The notes under the pieces: generated by a model
Told to the model about the DNA's origin: nothing
Databases searched by the model: none
What the model saw: the letters and a program-made list of their open reading frames with translations, nothing else
Shown: piece by piece, positions 34,810 to 43,521 of the stretch
How the letters are laid out: every line of letters begins with the position of its first letter
Position numbering within the stretch: the first letter of the stretch is position 1
Position numbers and translations under genes: made by a program
Assembly (NCBI RefSeq): GCF_019977315.1
Contig: NZ_AP024652.1
Span: 2,108,001-2,172,000, forward strand
Reading direction: 5' to 3'
Length of the DNA stretch: 64,000 nt
Source of the DNA: Arthrobacter sp. StoSoilB22
GTDB taxonomy: Bacteria; Actinomycetota; Actinomycetes; Actinomycetales; Micrococcaceae

Positions 34810-36114
34810 ATGAATCACTCACTTCCCGCTGCAGCGTCGCAAGAGGCATCCTCCAGAATCGTCGCCGCTGCTGTTCCCAGCACTGAGGCCGGTCCGCGGT
34901 TTTCCAAAGGCTCGGCACTAGCCGTCCTGGTGTGCTGGCTTCTGGTGGTTTTCGACGGCTACGACCTCATTGTCTACGGCACCGTCCAGGCCTCCCTGAT
35001 CTCCGAGACCGGCTGGGGCCTGACCAAAGCCACCGCCGGGACCATTGGGTCCATGGCATTCCTCGGCATGATGATCGGAGCGATCTTTGCAGGCCGGATG
35101 GCCGACTCCTGGGGACGGCGCAAGACAATCCTCGGGTGCGCGATCGTCTTTTCGATCTTCACCATCCTGTGTGCGTTTGCTCCCAATGCGGCGGTCTTTG
35201 GTGCACTTCGCCTCCTGGCCGGCGTCGGGCTTGGCGGGCTGGTGCCCTCGGCCAATGCCCTGGTGGCCGAGTTGGTCCCCACAAAATGGCGCTCCACCAT
35301 CGCCACGCTCATGATGTCCGGCGTCCCGATCGGCGGCTCTCTGGCCGCGCTGGTGGGAATTCCCCTGATCCCCGCTTTCGGGTGGGAAGTGATGTTCCTG
35401 GTGGCTGTCCTGGCGCTGGTGATCGTGGTGCCGCTGGGCTTGAAGTACATCCCGGAGACGCTGACGCCGGGCTCGATGAAGCGTACTAAGTCCAAGAACT
35501 CCGCTGGTTTCGGTACTCTGCTCCGCGCCCCTTACCTGGGTATCAGCATGCTCTTTGCCCTCGCCACCATCGCCACCTTGTTCGCTTGGTATGGCTTGGG
35601 CACGTGGCTGCCCAATCTGATGCAGTTGGCGGGCTACAACCTGGGATCGGCTCTCACCTTTGCACTGGCACTGAACCTCGGTGCCGTTGCCGGATCGGTC
35701 CTTACGGCATGGGCGGGCACACGCTTCGGGCCGATTCCTACGGCCATAACGGCAGCCGCCGTCGCCGCCGTCGGACTGGCGGTCCTCCTGGCCAGCCCGC
35801 CCGTTAGCGTCGTCTATGCCGCACTGGTGCTTGCCGGCGTCGGAACCCATGGCACCCAGTGCCTCATCATCGCCGCGGTGGCCAGCCACTATCCCGACCA
35901 CCTGCGGGGGACAGCGCTTGGCTGGGCGTTGGGCACCGGCCGGATCGGAGCTGTCATCGCACCCCAAGTGGGTGGCCTCCTTCTGGCAGCCGGAATGGGC
36001 GTCAACTCAAACTTCCTCGCGTTTGCCGGAGCCGCAGCGATTGCCGCGGTCCTCCTGGCCGGCGTCGGACTCAAAATCAAACTCACCATCTCCCAAGGAG
36101 CACACAATGTCTGA
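34810..36114 (+). CDS. MFS aromatic acid:H+ symporter
   Basis: A 434-residue 12-helix transporter of the AAHS family (BenK/PcaK/GenK group). The family signature DGYDLIVYGTV lies in helix 1, the loop 2-3 motif is GRMADSWGRRKTI, and the repeated loop 8-9 motif is present as GTRFGPIP. It probably imports 3-hydroxybenzoate or gentisate, given its operon with 3-hydroxybenzoate 6-hydroxylase, whose start overlaps its 3' end by 8 bases. ATG 34810 is taken; a TTG at 34783 would add nine residues. Confidence 0.88.
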   Translation: MNHSLPAAASQEASSRIVAAAVPSTEAGPRFSKGSALAVLVCWLLVVFDGYDLIVYGTVQASLISETGWGLTKATAGTIGSMAFLGMMIGAIFAGRMADSWGRRKTILGCAIVFSIFTILCAFAPNAAVFGALRLLAGVGLGGLVPSANALVAELVPTKWRSTIATLMMSGVPIGGSLAALVGIPLIPAFGWEVMFLVAVLALVIVVPLGLKYIPETLTPGSMKRTKSKNSAGFGTLLRAPYLGISMLFALATIATLFAWYGLGTWLPNLMQLAGYNLGSALTFALALNLGAVAGSVLTAWAGTRFGPIPTAITAAAVAAVGLAVLLASPPVSVVYAALVLAGVGTHGTQCLIIAAVASHYPDHLRGTALGWALGTGRIGAVIAPQVGGLLLAAGMGVNSNFLAFAGAAAIAAVLLAGVGLKIKLTISQGAHNV

Positions 36115-37357
36115 GTACCTCAATTCCACTGACGTCCTGGTTGTGGGAGGAGGCATGGCCGGCCTTGCAGGCGCCCTGGCCCTCCGCGAAAACGGCGCCA
36201 ACGTCACGCTGGTAGAGCGGGCGCCCGAGTTCGGCGAGGTAGGCGCCGGCCTGCAAATGGCACCGAATGCATCCCGTGTCCTAAAGCGCTGGGGCTTGCT
36301 GGAGAAGGCACTGGAAATCGGTGTCCAGCCCAAGCACTTGGTGTTCCGGGATGCTGTTACCGGAGAAGAGCTGACGAGGCAGTCGCTTCAGGGGGAGTTC
36401 AAGGACCGGTACGGCGCACCGTACGTGGTGATCCACCGCAGCGACCTGCACCGGGTTCTCCTTGAAGGCTGTGAAGCTGCCGGGGTGAAGCTCATCAACG
36501 ATGTCATGGTGAACGGCGTGGAAACGGTGAACGGCAGGGGAGTAGTGCACACCGAGTCGGGTGTGGACTATGAAGCCGATGTGGTGATCGCTGCCGACGG
36601 ATTGAAGTCCACGCTGCGCCCGCTGGTGGCCTCGGATGAACCCGTTTCCTCCGCTTACGTGGCATACAGGGGAACCGTGCCCATTACGTCGGAAACCCCT
36701 GCTGCGGACCTCGAAGACGTCGTGGTTTATCTCGGCCCGGACTGTCACCTGGTGCAGTACCCCCTGCGCAAGGGGGAGCTGCTGAACACTGTGGCCGTTT
36801 TCAAATCGCCGTCCTTCGAGCGCGGTGAAGAACAATACGGCGGAGTGGACGAGCTGCAGGCCGCCTACCAGGACTGTGTTCCGGCGGTGCAGGCGGCTCT
36901 TGCGAACCTCGGCACGGGCATCCGCTGGCCCATGTACGATCGCGACCCCATTGAAAACTGGGTCGCCGGCCGTATGGTTCTGATGGGCGACGCCGCCCAC
37001 CCCATGCTCCAGTACCTTGCCCAAGGTGCCTGCCAGGCCCTCGAAGACGCCGCCGTGCTGCAAGACGTCACCGCAGGCACCGTCTTCACCGCTGACGGCG
37101 TCAACCCGGCCGCGTGGGATGAAGCGCTTGCCGCGTTCAATTCCGCCCGCGCCACCAGGACAGCCCGGGTCCAGCGCACCGCCCGCGTCTGGGGCGAGTC
37201 CTGGCACGTTTCCGGCCTCGCGCGGACACTGCGCAACTTGCTGTTCAAGAGCCGCAAGGACAACGACTTCCAGTACAACGATTGGCTTTATGAGGCGGCG
37301 GGCCAAGGCGTGCCTGCACTGGAGGCGGCCTTGGTAACCAGCAAGCAGCCTGCCTGA
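36107..37357 (+). CDS. 3-hydroxybenzoate 6-hydroxylase (FAD monooxygenase)
   Basis: A 416-residue class A flavin monooxygenase. FAD motifs are VVGGGMAGLAGALALREN (residues about 11-28), the DG motif IAADGLKSTLRP near 165, and GRMVLMGDAAHPMLQYLAQGACQALEDA near 285. ATG 36107 has AAGGAG 6 bases upstream and overlaps the transporter gene. Salicylate hydroxylases look alike, but here transporter, gentisate dioxygenase, isomerase and hydrolase flank it, so para-hydroxylation of 3-hydroxybenzoate to gentisate fits best. Salicylate 5-hydroxylation is a less likely alternative. Confidence 0.85.
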   Translation: MSEYLNSTDVLVVGGGMAGLAGALALRENGANVTLVERAPEFGEVGAGLQMAPNASRVLKRWGLLEKALEIGVQPKHLVFRDAVTGEELTRQSLQGEFKDRYGAPYVVIHRSDLHRVLLEGCEAAGVKLINDVMVNGVETVNGRGVVHTESGVDYEADVVIAADGLKSTLRPLVASDEPVSSAYVAYRGTVPITSETPAADLEDVVVYLGPDCHLVQYPLRKGELLNTVAVFKSPSFERGEEQYGGVDELQAAYQDCVPAVQAALANLGTGIRWPMYDRDPIENWVAGRMVLMGDAAHPMLQYLAQGACQALEDAAVLQDVTAGTVFTADGVNPAAWDEALAAFNSARATRTARVQRTARVWGESWHVSGLARTLRNLLFKSRKDNDFQYNDWLYEAAGQGVPALEAALVTSKQPA

Positions 37358-37373
37358 TGTTGGGCGTTTGTTG

Positions 37374-37399
37374 AGGGGGCCAGCCGGACCTGGTTCCCT
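37374..37399. terminator. hairpin between convergent genes
   Basis: AGGGGGCCAG (37374-37383) and CTGGTTCCCT (37390-37399) form a 10-pair stem with two G-U pairs and a 6-base loop. It follows the hydroxylase stop and touches the stop of the convergent SCO1664-like gene. Confidence 0.45.
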
Positions 37400-38165
37400 A
37401 AAACAGGGGCCAGGGCACGGCCGGCATCTCCCCGCTCGGAGCCGGAAAGCACCCTGCCGCGCGCAACCGCTCGCACCGAGTGGTGAGCGATGCGATTTCT
37501 TCGGCGCTGAGCAAGTCGGCCAGGTCCCGGCCGAGTCCACCCTGCAGTCCTTCGGTCACACGATCGATGCCTTCGAGTTCCTCGTCCGTAAGAGCATCGC
37601 CCAGCCAGCCCCACAGCACCGTGCGCAGCTTGTGGTCCTGGTGGAAGGTCAGTCCATGGTCCACGCCGTGCCGGACGCCGTCCGTCATGGCGAGGATGTG
37701 GTCGCCTTTCCGGTCGGCGTTGTTGACCACCGCATCGAACACAGCCATTCGCCTGAGCGCGGCCGAGTCTTCGTGAACGAGGGAAACCATCCGTCCGTTC
37801 TCATCCTGTCCTTCGAGGACGTGTTTCCATCCCGTCTCCGGTACGTGCTCCGTCGCGAGCAGGTTCACTGCGCGCTGGGTGGGGTCTTGCTCCTGCCAGA
37901 GCTGCACCATTCCAGCACCCAGGGGACCATCGCGTAGCCAGGTGCGTGGCACGATGTCCCAGTCGAAAACCTGCGAGACCAGGTAGGCGGCTACTTCGCG
38001 GTGAGCCAGGCATCCGTGCGGAAAATCCCATAGCGGGCTTTCGCCTGCTATGGGCTTGTAGACGACGTCGACGTCGGCGATGCTGCCCAGGAAGGTAGCG
38101 TTCGACGCCGTCGTAATGCGGCCGGTGAGTGTCAGCTCGGCGGTCATGAGCTCCGGCGCGGGCAT
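37398..38165 (-). CDS. SCO1664-family protein, PI3/PI4-kinase-like fold
   Basis: A 255-residue actinobacterial protein of the SCO1664 family. It carries features of atypical kinases: VVYKPIAGESPLWDFP near residue 30 (ATP-lysine-like), a catalytic-loop-like NNADRKGDHIL near 150, and a metal-site-like GVDHGLTFHQDHKLRTVLWGW near 170. Its substrate is unknown. ATG 38165 overlaps the DUF3090 stop (TGATG). It is the last gene of the phosphatase-DUF3090-SCO1664 trio conserved in actinomycetes, usually followed by mshC of mycothiol synthesis; here the next gene is unrelated and convergent. Confidence 0.82.
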   Translation of the reverse strand: MPAPELMTAELTLTGRITTASNATFLGSIADVDVVYKPIAGESPLWDFPHGCLAHREVAAYLVSQVFDWDIVPRTWLRDGPLGAGMVQLWQEQDPTQRAVNLLATEHVPETGWKHVLEGQDENGRMVSLVHEDSAALRRMAVFDAVVNNADRKGDHILAMTDGVRHGVDHGLTFHQDHKLRTVLWGWLGDALTDEELEGIDRVTEGLQGGLGRDLADLLSAEEIASLTTRCERLRAAGCFPAPSGEMPAVPWPLF

Positions 38166-38713
38166 CAGGCCTCGGGAAGGGCGCAGACGTGCCCGTCGGC
38201 GTCCATGGGGAGACCGCACAGCGGGCACGCGGGTCGTCCGGCCCCGACGATCTCCCGGGTGCGTTTGGCGAAAGCGCGGGCGGTGCCTACGGGCATGCGC
38301 ACCAGCAACATTTCGGCCGCGTTGGAGCCGTCCTCATCACGTGGTTCGTCGTCGTCATCGAGGTCAGCGATGGGGTACGCCTCGATGACAACCTGCGCAG
38401 TGGTTGGATCCCAGCCCAAGCTCATGGCGCCTGTGCGGAACTGTTCTTCAACGGCTTCCAGAGGGTCATTGTCTACAAGTTCAGGGGGAGTACTTGTGGG
38501 AACGCTGAACGGGTTGCCTTGGACGGTGATGAGCTGATCGAGGATTTCGTCGATCTTATCCGCGAGCAGAGCCGACTGCTGCTTCTCCAAAGCAACACTC
38601 ACCATTTGCTTTCCCGTACGCACCTGCAGGTAGAAGGTCCGCGACCCGGGAAGGCCGATGGTGCCAACAACGACCCGATCAGGCCAGGCAAACTCGTGAA
38701 CAAGTGTAGGCAT
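38165..38713 (-). CDS. DUF3090 family protein
   Basis: A 182-residue protein of DUF3090, a family found almost only in actinobacteria. It ends with a zinc-ribbon-like PACPLCGLPMDADGHVC (two Cys, then His and Cys), preceded by the conserved EMLLVRMPVGTARAFAKRTREIVGAGRP. An acidic linker DLDDDDEPRDEDG lies near residue 120. Its biochemical role is unknown. It is coupled by a one-base stop/start overlap to the kinase-like gene downstream and lies 24 bases from the phosphatase upstream. Confidence 0.85.
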   Translation of the reverse strand: MPTLVHEFAWPDRVVVGTIGLPGSRTFYLQVRTGKQMVSVALEKQQSALLADKIDEILDQLITVQGNPFSVPTSTPPELVDNDPLEAVEEQFRTGAMSLGWDPTTAQVVIEAYPIADLDDDDEPRDEDGSNAAEMLLVRMPVGTARAFAKRTREIVGAGRPACPLCGLPMDADGHVCALPEA

Positions 38714-38737
38714 GTCTGTATTTTAGGCACATAAGGT

Positions 38738-39430
38738 TCACAGAGCGTTGTGCCCCACACCGCCGCCCACTGGCGCATCCCCGGCGGGGACAATATTTGT
38801 AAGCCATGACAGATCACCCGCGTCTGTGTTGGTCGCGTATACGCTCGGCCGGCTAGGGCCGTAGCGCACGATCGAAACAGAGGCAGGGCCCACGTTGATT
38901 CGCTGAAACAGGTCAAGGTGCATGCCGAGCGCGTCGGCGAGGATCGACTTGATAACGTCGCCATGACTTACGGCAACCCATACGGCACCTGGCCCGTGCT
39001 CGGCTTCGAAGGCCGCATCGTGACGTCGAATCGCTGCCACGGAACGAGCCTGCATTGCCGCCATGGATTCACCACCGGGAAACACGACGGCGGCTGGTTG
39101 CGATTGCACAACCGGCCACAAATTCTCGGTGGCCAGGTCGCTGAGGGAGCGGCCCTGCCACTGGCCGTAATCGCACTCGGTGAGATCCGGGTCGACCGGC
39201 GCGTACGGCGTGCCGGCCTGGCGGTCGATGATGAGCCGGGCCGTCTGTTGGCAGCGCTCAAGGGGGCTCGATACGACCGCGACTACCGGGACGGCCGCGA
39301 GCCGGTCAGCTGTCTGAGCCGCCTGTTCGCGGCCCACCTGGTCCAGGTCGACACCAAGGGCCCGCCCGGCCAGCAGTCCAGTTGCATTGGCCGTGGTGCG
39401 GCCGTGCCGCACAAGAATAACTGTTGCCAT
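38738..39430 (-). CDS. histidine phosphatase superfamily protein (phosphoglycerate mutase-like)
   Basis: A 230-residue branch-1 histidine phosphatase. The catalytic RHG is in ILVRHGRTTAN at residue 8, a second arginine in SSPLERCQQTA, the acid in LTECDYGQWQG, and the second histidine in WVAVSHGDVIKSIL near residue 155. It belongs to the MSMEG_4193-like phosphatases that accompany DUF3090 in actinobacteria. It heads the three-gene operon. The substrate is unknown; it is unlikely to be a glycolytic mutase in this context. Confidence 0.87.
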   Translation of the reverse strand: MATVILVRHGRTTANATGLLAGRALGVDLDQVGREQAAQTADRLAAVPVVAVVSSPLERCQQTARLIIDRQAGTPYAPVDPDLTECDYGQWQGRSLSDLATENLWPVVQSQPAAVVFPGGESMAAMQARSVAAIRRHDAAFEAEHGPGAVWVAVSHGDVIKSILADALGMHLDLFQRINVGPASVSIVRYGPSRPSVYATNTDAGDLSWLTNIVPAGDAPVGGGVGHNAL

Positions 39431-39520
39431 TGACCAAGCCTAACCACCGGATGCTTGGGGACAGAGCTGGTGCAGCGGGGAAGCAGCTGGTGGGCAGGTC
39501 CACCGATGGGGTTTTGCCAG

Positions 39521-40984
39521 CTACCCATGGAGGTCGCGGAACGGCGCCAACGGCCCTTCGACACGGACAGGAAGTGCGTCGTCGCCCCTCAACAAGGCGC
39601 GGAGCAACCTCCGTTGCTCCCAACGGAGAAGCAGGGACGCCCGGCCGCGCCGGAGCACCAAGTCTCCGTCCGGCGTCGAGTACCGCTTCTGCAGATCCGG
39701 CAGCTCATCTTCCTGAAGAAGTGCAACCGTGCTGCCCGAAGCCTGGTCGACCAAGCGCACCAAAGAGGAAGGTCCCGTGAGGTCGGTTGCGACAAAGCGG
39801 TTCTCGCTGGCGGCAAGGATGGTCCTTTGTGCCGCGCGCGTCACTACCAGCGGCCTGGAGGGCCCGTCCAGCAGCTCGCTTAGTACGTCGGCTGCGGCGT
39901 CAGGGCGGCCTGTTCTCTGCGCCGCCGCCTGCATCTTCTGCAACCGGCCGGGATCGCGCAGTACCTGGTCGATCTTCCAGCCGATCGTTGCGGCGGTGTT
40001 GCAGCGTACGGCTGCCCCCTGCTCCATGAGGTAATCGCCGTTGCGTACTTCCTGACCAGGGATCGGGTTCACAAGGACCATGGGGAGACCCGCGGCCATG
40101 CATTCCGACGCCGACAGCCCGCCCGGTTTGCCCACGAACAGGTCCGCCCGCTGCAGCAGCTGCGGCATTTCCGCTGTGAAGCCAAGAACGCTGTAGCGGT
40201 CGCCGGCCGACGCCACGAGTGCCCCGATGCGCTGCCGCAGCGCATCATTGTGGCCGCACACCACTGTGACCGTGAAGGCTGAGCGCATATGCAGTGTCTG
40301 CCGAACCACCGAGACAGCGTAGTCGCCACCGGTCGCACCCGCAGAGATGAGCAGCATGGGTGGCTTGTTGGAATCGCGTACGGGCCCCGGACTGAGCTGT
40401 TTCTTGATGGGGATCCCCGTGGCAGTCACACGGTCGGAAGGAAGACCAAGCGCCATCAGCTCCACCTTTCCTTCTTCCCGGGCCACAAAGATCTTGTGGA
40501 ATGCCCCGGAGAGCCACAAGCCTTGAAAGTCGTAATCGGTGGTGACCACAGCTGTCTTCGCATCGATCAGGCCGCGGAGAAGCAGTGCGGCCAACAGCTG
40601 GGCCGGAAGGAAATGTGTGCACACAATCGCGGTGGGCCGGAACCGCTTGATCGCACCAACAACCGGACTGGCGTTGACCCGCGTCCAGGGGTCAATCGGG
40701 CCACGGCGACGGAACGGCGGGTTGCTGATGTCGTAGCCCCATTCGACGAGCCACGGCAGGCCTTCCACGAGGACGAAGTAGCCCCGGCTCAAGAGTGCGC
40801 GGTAGAGGACGCTGCTCACCTGCAGCACGTCCAGCACCTGCACCTCGGCGATGTCAGCGCGCGCGGCGCATGCTTGCTGCACCGCCGCCGCGGCGCTGTT
40901 ATGCCCGGATCCCACACCAGCGGTCAGGATTAGTACGCGCTGTCCGCTGGCGGTGCGTTTGTCTCGTGCAGACGTTGTGCGCAT
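39521..40984 (-). CDS. MGDG-synthase-like glycosyltransferase (GT28)
   Basis: A 487-residue glycosyltransferase. The N-terminal MGDG_synth domain starts VLILTAGVGSGHNSAAAAVQQAC and includes TAIVCTHFLPAQLLA and VVTTDYDFQGLW. The C-terminal GT28 domain has LLISAGATGGDY, a nucleotide-sugar site FVGKPGGLSASECMAAGLPMVLVNPIPGQEVRNG, then about 110 extra residues. The family transfers galactose or glucose to diacylglycerol. It diverges from a ferredoxin reductase-desaturase pair across 215 bases with no other gene, hinting at joint membrane-lipid remodelling. No clear ribosome binding site precedes the ATG at 40984. Confidence 0.85.
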   Translation of the reverse strand: MRTTSARDKRTASGQRVLILTAGVGSGHNSAAAAVQQACAARADIAEVQVLDVLQVSSVLYRALLSRGYFVLVEGLPWLVEWGYDISNPPFRRRGPIDPWTRVNASPVVGAIKRFRPTAIVCTHFLPAQLLAALLLRGLIDAKTAVVTTDYDFQGLWLSGAFHKIFVAREEGKVELMALGLPSDRVTATGIPIKKQLSPGPVRDSNKPPMLLISAGATGGDYAVSVVRQTLHMRSAFTVTVVCGHNDALRQRIGALVASAGDRYSVLGFTAEMPQLLQRADLFVGKPGGLSASECMAAGLPMVLVNPIPGQEVRNGDYLMEQGAAVRCNTAATIGWKIDQVLRDPGRLQKMQAAAQRTGRPDAAADVLSELLDGPSRPLVVTRAAQRTILAASENRFVATDLTGPSSLVRLVDQASGSTVALLQEDELPDLQKRYSTPDGDLVLRRGRASLLLRWEQRRLLRALLRGDDALPVRVEGPLAPFRDLHG

Positions 40985-41199
40985 GAGGTGAGGCTAGCAG
41001 TCTGCATCCCCTTGATGACCCGGTGGCCGTGGCTTGATGTCGGTTCGACCTCAGGGAGGCGTTGGGTCTCCAAGTGGCGGTTTGCGCAGAATCCGGTGAT
41101 GATAATACTCTCAGTCCTACTGAACCGGCATGGGCCACATAAGCCTCTTCCGGCCGAAGTGGTCGGATTCTTGTTCTCTGTCGTTGCGAGGAGCAGCTC

Positions 41200-42300
41200 A
41201 TCGTCCGCTTCAGACCACTGGCCCGCATAGCCTCGGTTTTGACCACCCCGCTTGCGCCGGAGGATGTCCTGGCGCTCTTCAACCCTGTCTTTTCGTCCCG
41301 TCAGTTGCGCGGGGTGGTCACGGAGGTTGTCCATGAGACGGCCCAATCGGCCACTATTTTCTTTCGGCCCGGCCGCGGCTGGCATGCCCACCTGGCCGGT
41401 CAGTGGGCGCGGATAGGTGTAGAGCTCAACGGGGTTCGCCATTGGCGGTCCTATTCCCTGAGTTCACCGGCCGGCAAGGACCCGGCTATTACTGTCACTG
41501 ACGTTGGATCCGTGTCAGGAACTCTGGTCCGCAAAACGAAGGTGGGTGATGTCCTCTTTTTGGCTCCACCTCAGGGCGACTTTGTCCTCCCTGAGCACCC
41601 CCGTTCACTCCTGATGCTCACGGCGGGAAGCGGCATCACGCCCGTCATGTCAATGATCCGGACGCTTGTCCCAAGCCGGCCCGATGCGAACGTTGTGCTG
41701 ATCCACTCTTCCCGCGGGCAAGGCGACAGTATCTTCCGGGAGGAACTGGCTGAACTTGCTGATCAATTTCCTAACTTCCGGCTTGTCCAATGGCACACCG
41801 AAGGCCGTGGCCGCATGAACTTCACGTCCACGGCCGTGTTGGAGGAGGTTTGCCCGGACTGGCGGGCCAGGGCGGCGTATGCGTGCGGCCCCGAGTCCTT
41901 CCTAGATGACGCGGAAGCCATGTGGAACCAGGCGGCGCTGGCCGGTGCCGCTGCTTCCGCGAACGAATCCAAGGGTGTAAAAGAAGTGGGTTCGCTGACG
42001 ATTGAGCGGTTCAGCACTGAACTCCGGGGAGGGGACGGAGGCGAAGGTGGCATAGTGACATTTGAGGCTTCCGACCGCGAGGTCCTTGCAGGCGGCAACG
42101 TTCCCATTCTCGACGTCGGGGAGGACGCAGGGTTGCTGATGCCCAGCGGATGTCGCATGGGCATTTGTCACAGCTGCCTCACCCCGCTGCTCGCCGGAAG
42201 GGTCCGCGATCTTCGTACCGGTGAGGTCCGCGGGGCACCTGGGGAACTCATCCAAACGTGCGTCTCGGCAGCTGCCGGACCCGTCAACCTCGGAATTTGA
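41200..42300 (+). CDS. ferredoxin reductase with C-terminal 2Fe-2S domain
   Basis: A 366-residue flavoprotein that probably passes electrons from NAD(P)H to the desaturase 13 bases downstream. The FAD domain contains RHWRSYSLSSP; the NAD domain has LLMLTAGSGITPVMSMI and AYACGPESF; the plant-type 2Fe-2S domain ends with CRMGICHSC and a fourth Cys in LIQTCVS. The start is odd: AGGAG at 41189-41193 is ideally placed for an ATC codon at 41200, whose frame gives VRFRPLARIASVL, an N terminus conserved in this family. The only standard alternative, TTG 41239, has no ribosome binding site and removes that segment. Confidence 0.85.
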   Translation: MVRFRPLARIASVLTTPLAPEDVLALFNPVFSSRQLRGVVTEVVHETAQSATIFFRPGRGWHAHLAGQWARIGVELNGVRHWRSYSLSSPAGKDPAITVTDVGSVSGTLVRKTKVGDVLFLAPPQGDFVLPEHPRSLLMLTAGSGITPVMSMIRTLVPSRPDANVVLIHSSRGQGDSIFREELAELADQFPNFRLVQWHTEGRGRMNFTSTAVLEEVCPDWRARAAYACGPESFLDDAEAMWNQAALAGAAASANESKGVKEVGSLTIERFSTELRGGDGGEGGIVTFEASDREVLAGGNVPILDVGEDAGLLMPSGCRMGICHSCLTPLLAGRVRDLRTGEVRGAPGELIQTCVSAAAGPVNLGI

Positions 42301-42313
42301 GGAGTACCACCGC

Positions 42314-43474
42314 ATGTCAGTAGTTTCAGCCAAGAGCTCCGCCACCGCCGTCGGGCCCAAGACCCGGCCCGGTGCCCTTGCCGAGGCCGGCAGGCCGACA
42401 GTGCGGCCACCTGCGGCAGCCCACCTGAGCGACGAACAAGTAGCCCAGCTGGGCCGTGAGCTCGATGCCATCCGTGACGAAATCCTTGGCAAGCGAGGCT
42501 CCAGCGACGCCGCCTACATCAGGCGCATGATCAAGATCCAACGGGGGTTGGAAATCTCCGGTCGTGCCGCGCTGCTGGTGGGTAGGAACAAGGCAGCCTG
42601 GTTCACCGGCACAACGCTCCTCAGCGTGGCAAAAATTCTGGAGAATATGGAACTAGGCCACAACATCCTCCACGGGCAGTGGGATTGGATGAGAGACCCG
42701 GACATCCACTCCACCACGTGGGAATGGGACTTCGTTACCCCCTCGCGCTCGTGGCAGCACACTCATAACGATCTTCACCACCGCTGGACCAACGTGGTGG
42801 GCAAGGATCGCGACGTCGGGTACAACCTTCTGCGGATGGATCCCGATCAGGAATGGAAGCCTTTTAACCTGGGCAATCCCCTGTATAACGCCTTGCTCGC
42901 GCCCGTCTTCGAATGGGGCATAGCCATTTACGACTTGGAGATCCCCGAGTACAAAGAAGGCCTGAAATCCAAGGAGGCCATGAACAAGGATCTCAAAGCG
43001 CTGGGGCGAAAGGCGGTCAAACAGTTCGCTAAGGACTACGCCGCCACTCCTGCCTTGGCCATGCTTACAGGCTCCGGGAAGCAAGCCCTCTACGGCACAC
43101 TGACTGCCAACGCTATCCGTAATGTCTGGGCCCACGCTGTCATTTTCTGTGGCCACTTTCCCGAGGGAACCGACACGTTCACCGAGGAAATGGTGGAAGG
43201 TGAAACCCGCGGCGACTGGTACGTACGTCAGATGATCGGATCGGCCAACATCTCAGGGCCCCGGTTCATGCACCTGATGACCGGAAACCTGTCGCATCAA
43301 ATCGAGCACCACCTCTTCCCGGATCTGCCGTCCAACCGTTACGCCGAGATCGCACCCAAGGTCCGTGAGATCTGCGGTCGCTACGGTCTGAAGTACACCA
43401 CGGGGCCGCTGCTGAAACAGGTGGGATCTGCGTGGGCTAAAGTTTTCAAGCTCGCCCTGCCCACAAGGAGTTAG
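42314..43474 (+). CDS. membrane fatty acid desaturase
   Basis: A 386-residue di-iron acyl desaturase. The three histidine boxes are HNILHGQW (about 116-123), HTHNDLHHRW (about 151-160) and HQIEHHLFP (about 336-344). Their spacing is typical of front-end/acyl-lipid desaturases in actinobacteria. It probably introduces a double bond into membrane acyl chains, with electrons from the coupled reductase. GAGGAG precedes ATG 42314 by about 10 bases. The first 50 residues are a soluble, low-complexity region. Confidence 0.9.
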   Translation: MSVVSAKSSATAVGPKTRPGALAEAGRPTVRPPAAAHLSDEQVAQLGRELDAIRDEILGKRGSSDAAYIRRMIKIQRGLEISGRAALLVGRNKAAWFTGTTLLSVAKILENMELGHNILHGQWDWMRDPDIHSTTWEWDFVTPSRSWQHTHNDLHHRWTNVVGKDRDVGYNLLRMDPDQEWKPFNLGNPLYNALLAPVFEWGIAIYDLEIPEYKEGLKSKEAMNKDLKALGRKAVKQFAKDYAATPALAMLTGSGKQALYGTLTANAIRNVWAHAVIFCGHFPEGTDTFTEEMVEGETRGDWYVRQMIGSANISGPRFMHLMTGNLSHQIEHHLFPDLPSNRYAEIAPKVREICGRYGLKYTTGPLLKQVGSAWAKVFKLALPTRS

Positions 43475-43521
43475 TGTCTGCTTAGCTTCGGTGTGCGCGG
43501 ACGTGTGACGTGGTGTTCTGG

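Noticed and set aside
34918..35967. Open frame of 349 codons on the minus strand
   Set aside because: It is a Gly/His/Asp-rich shadow of the MFS transporter gene.
36281..37540. Open frame of 419 codons on the minus strand
   Set aside because: It is antisense to the 3-hydroxybenzoate 6-hydroxylase gene and encodes nothing recognisable.
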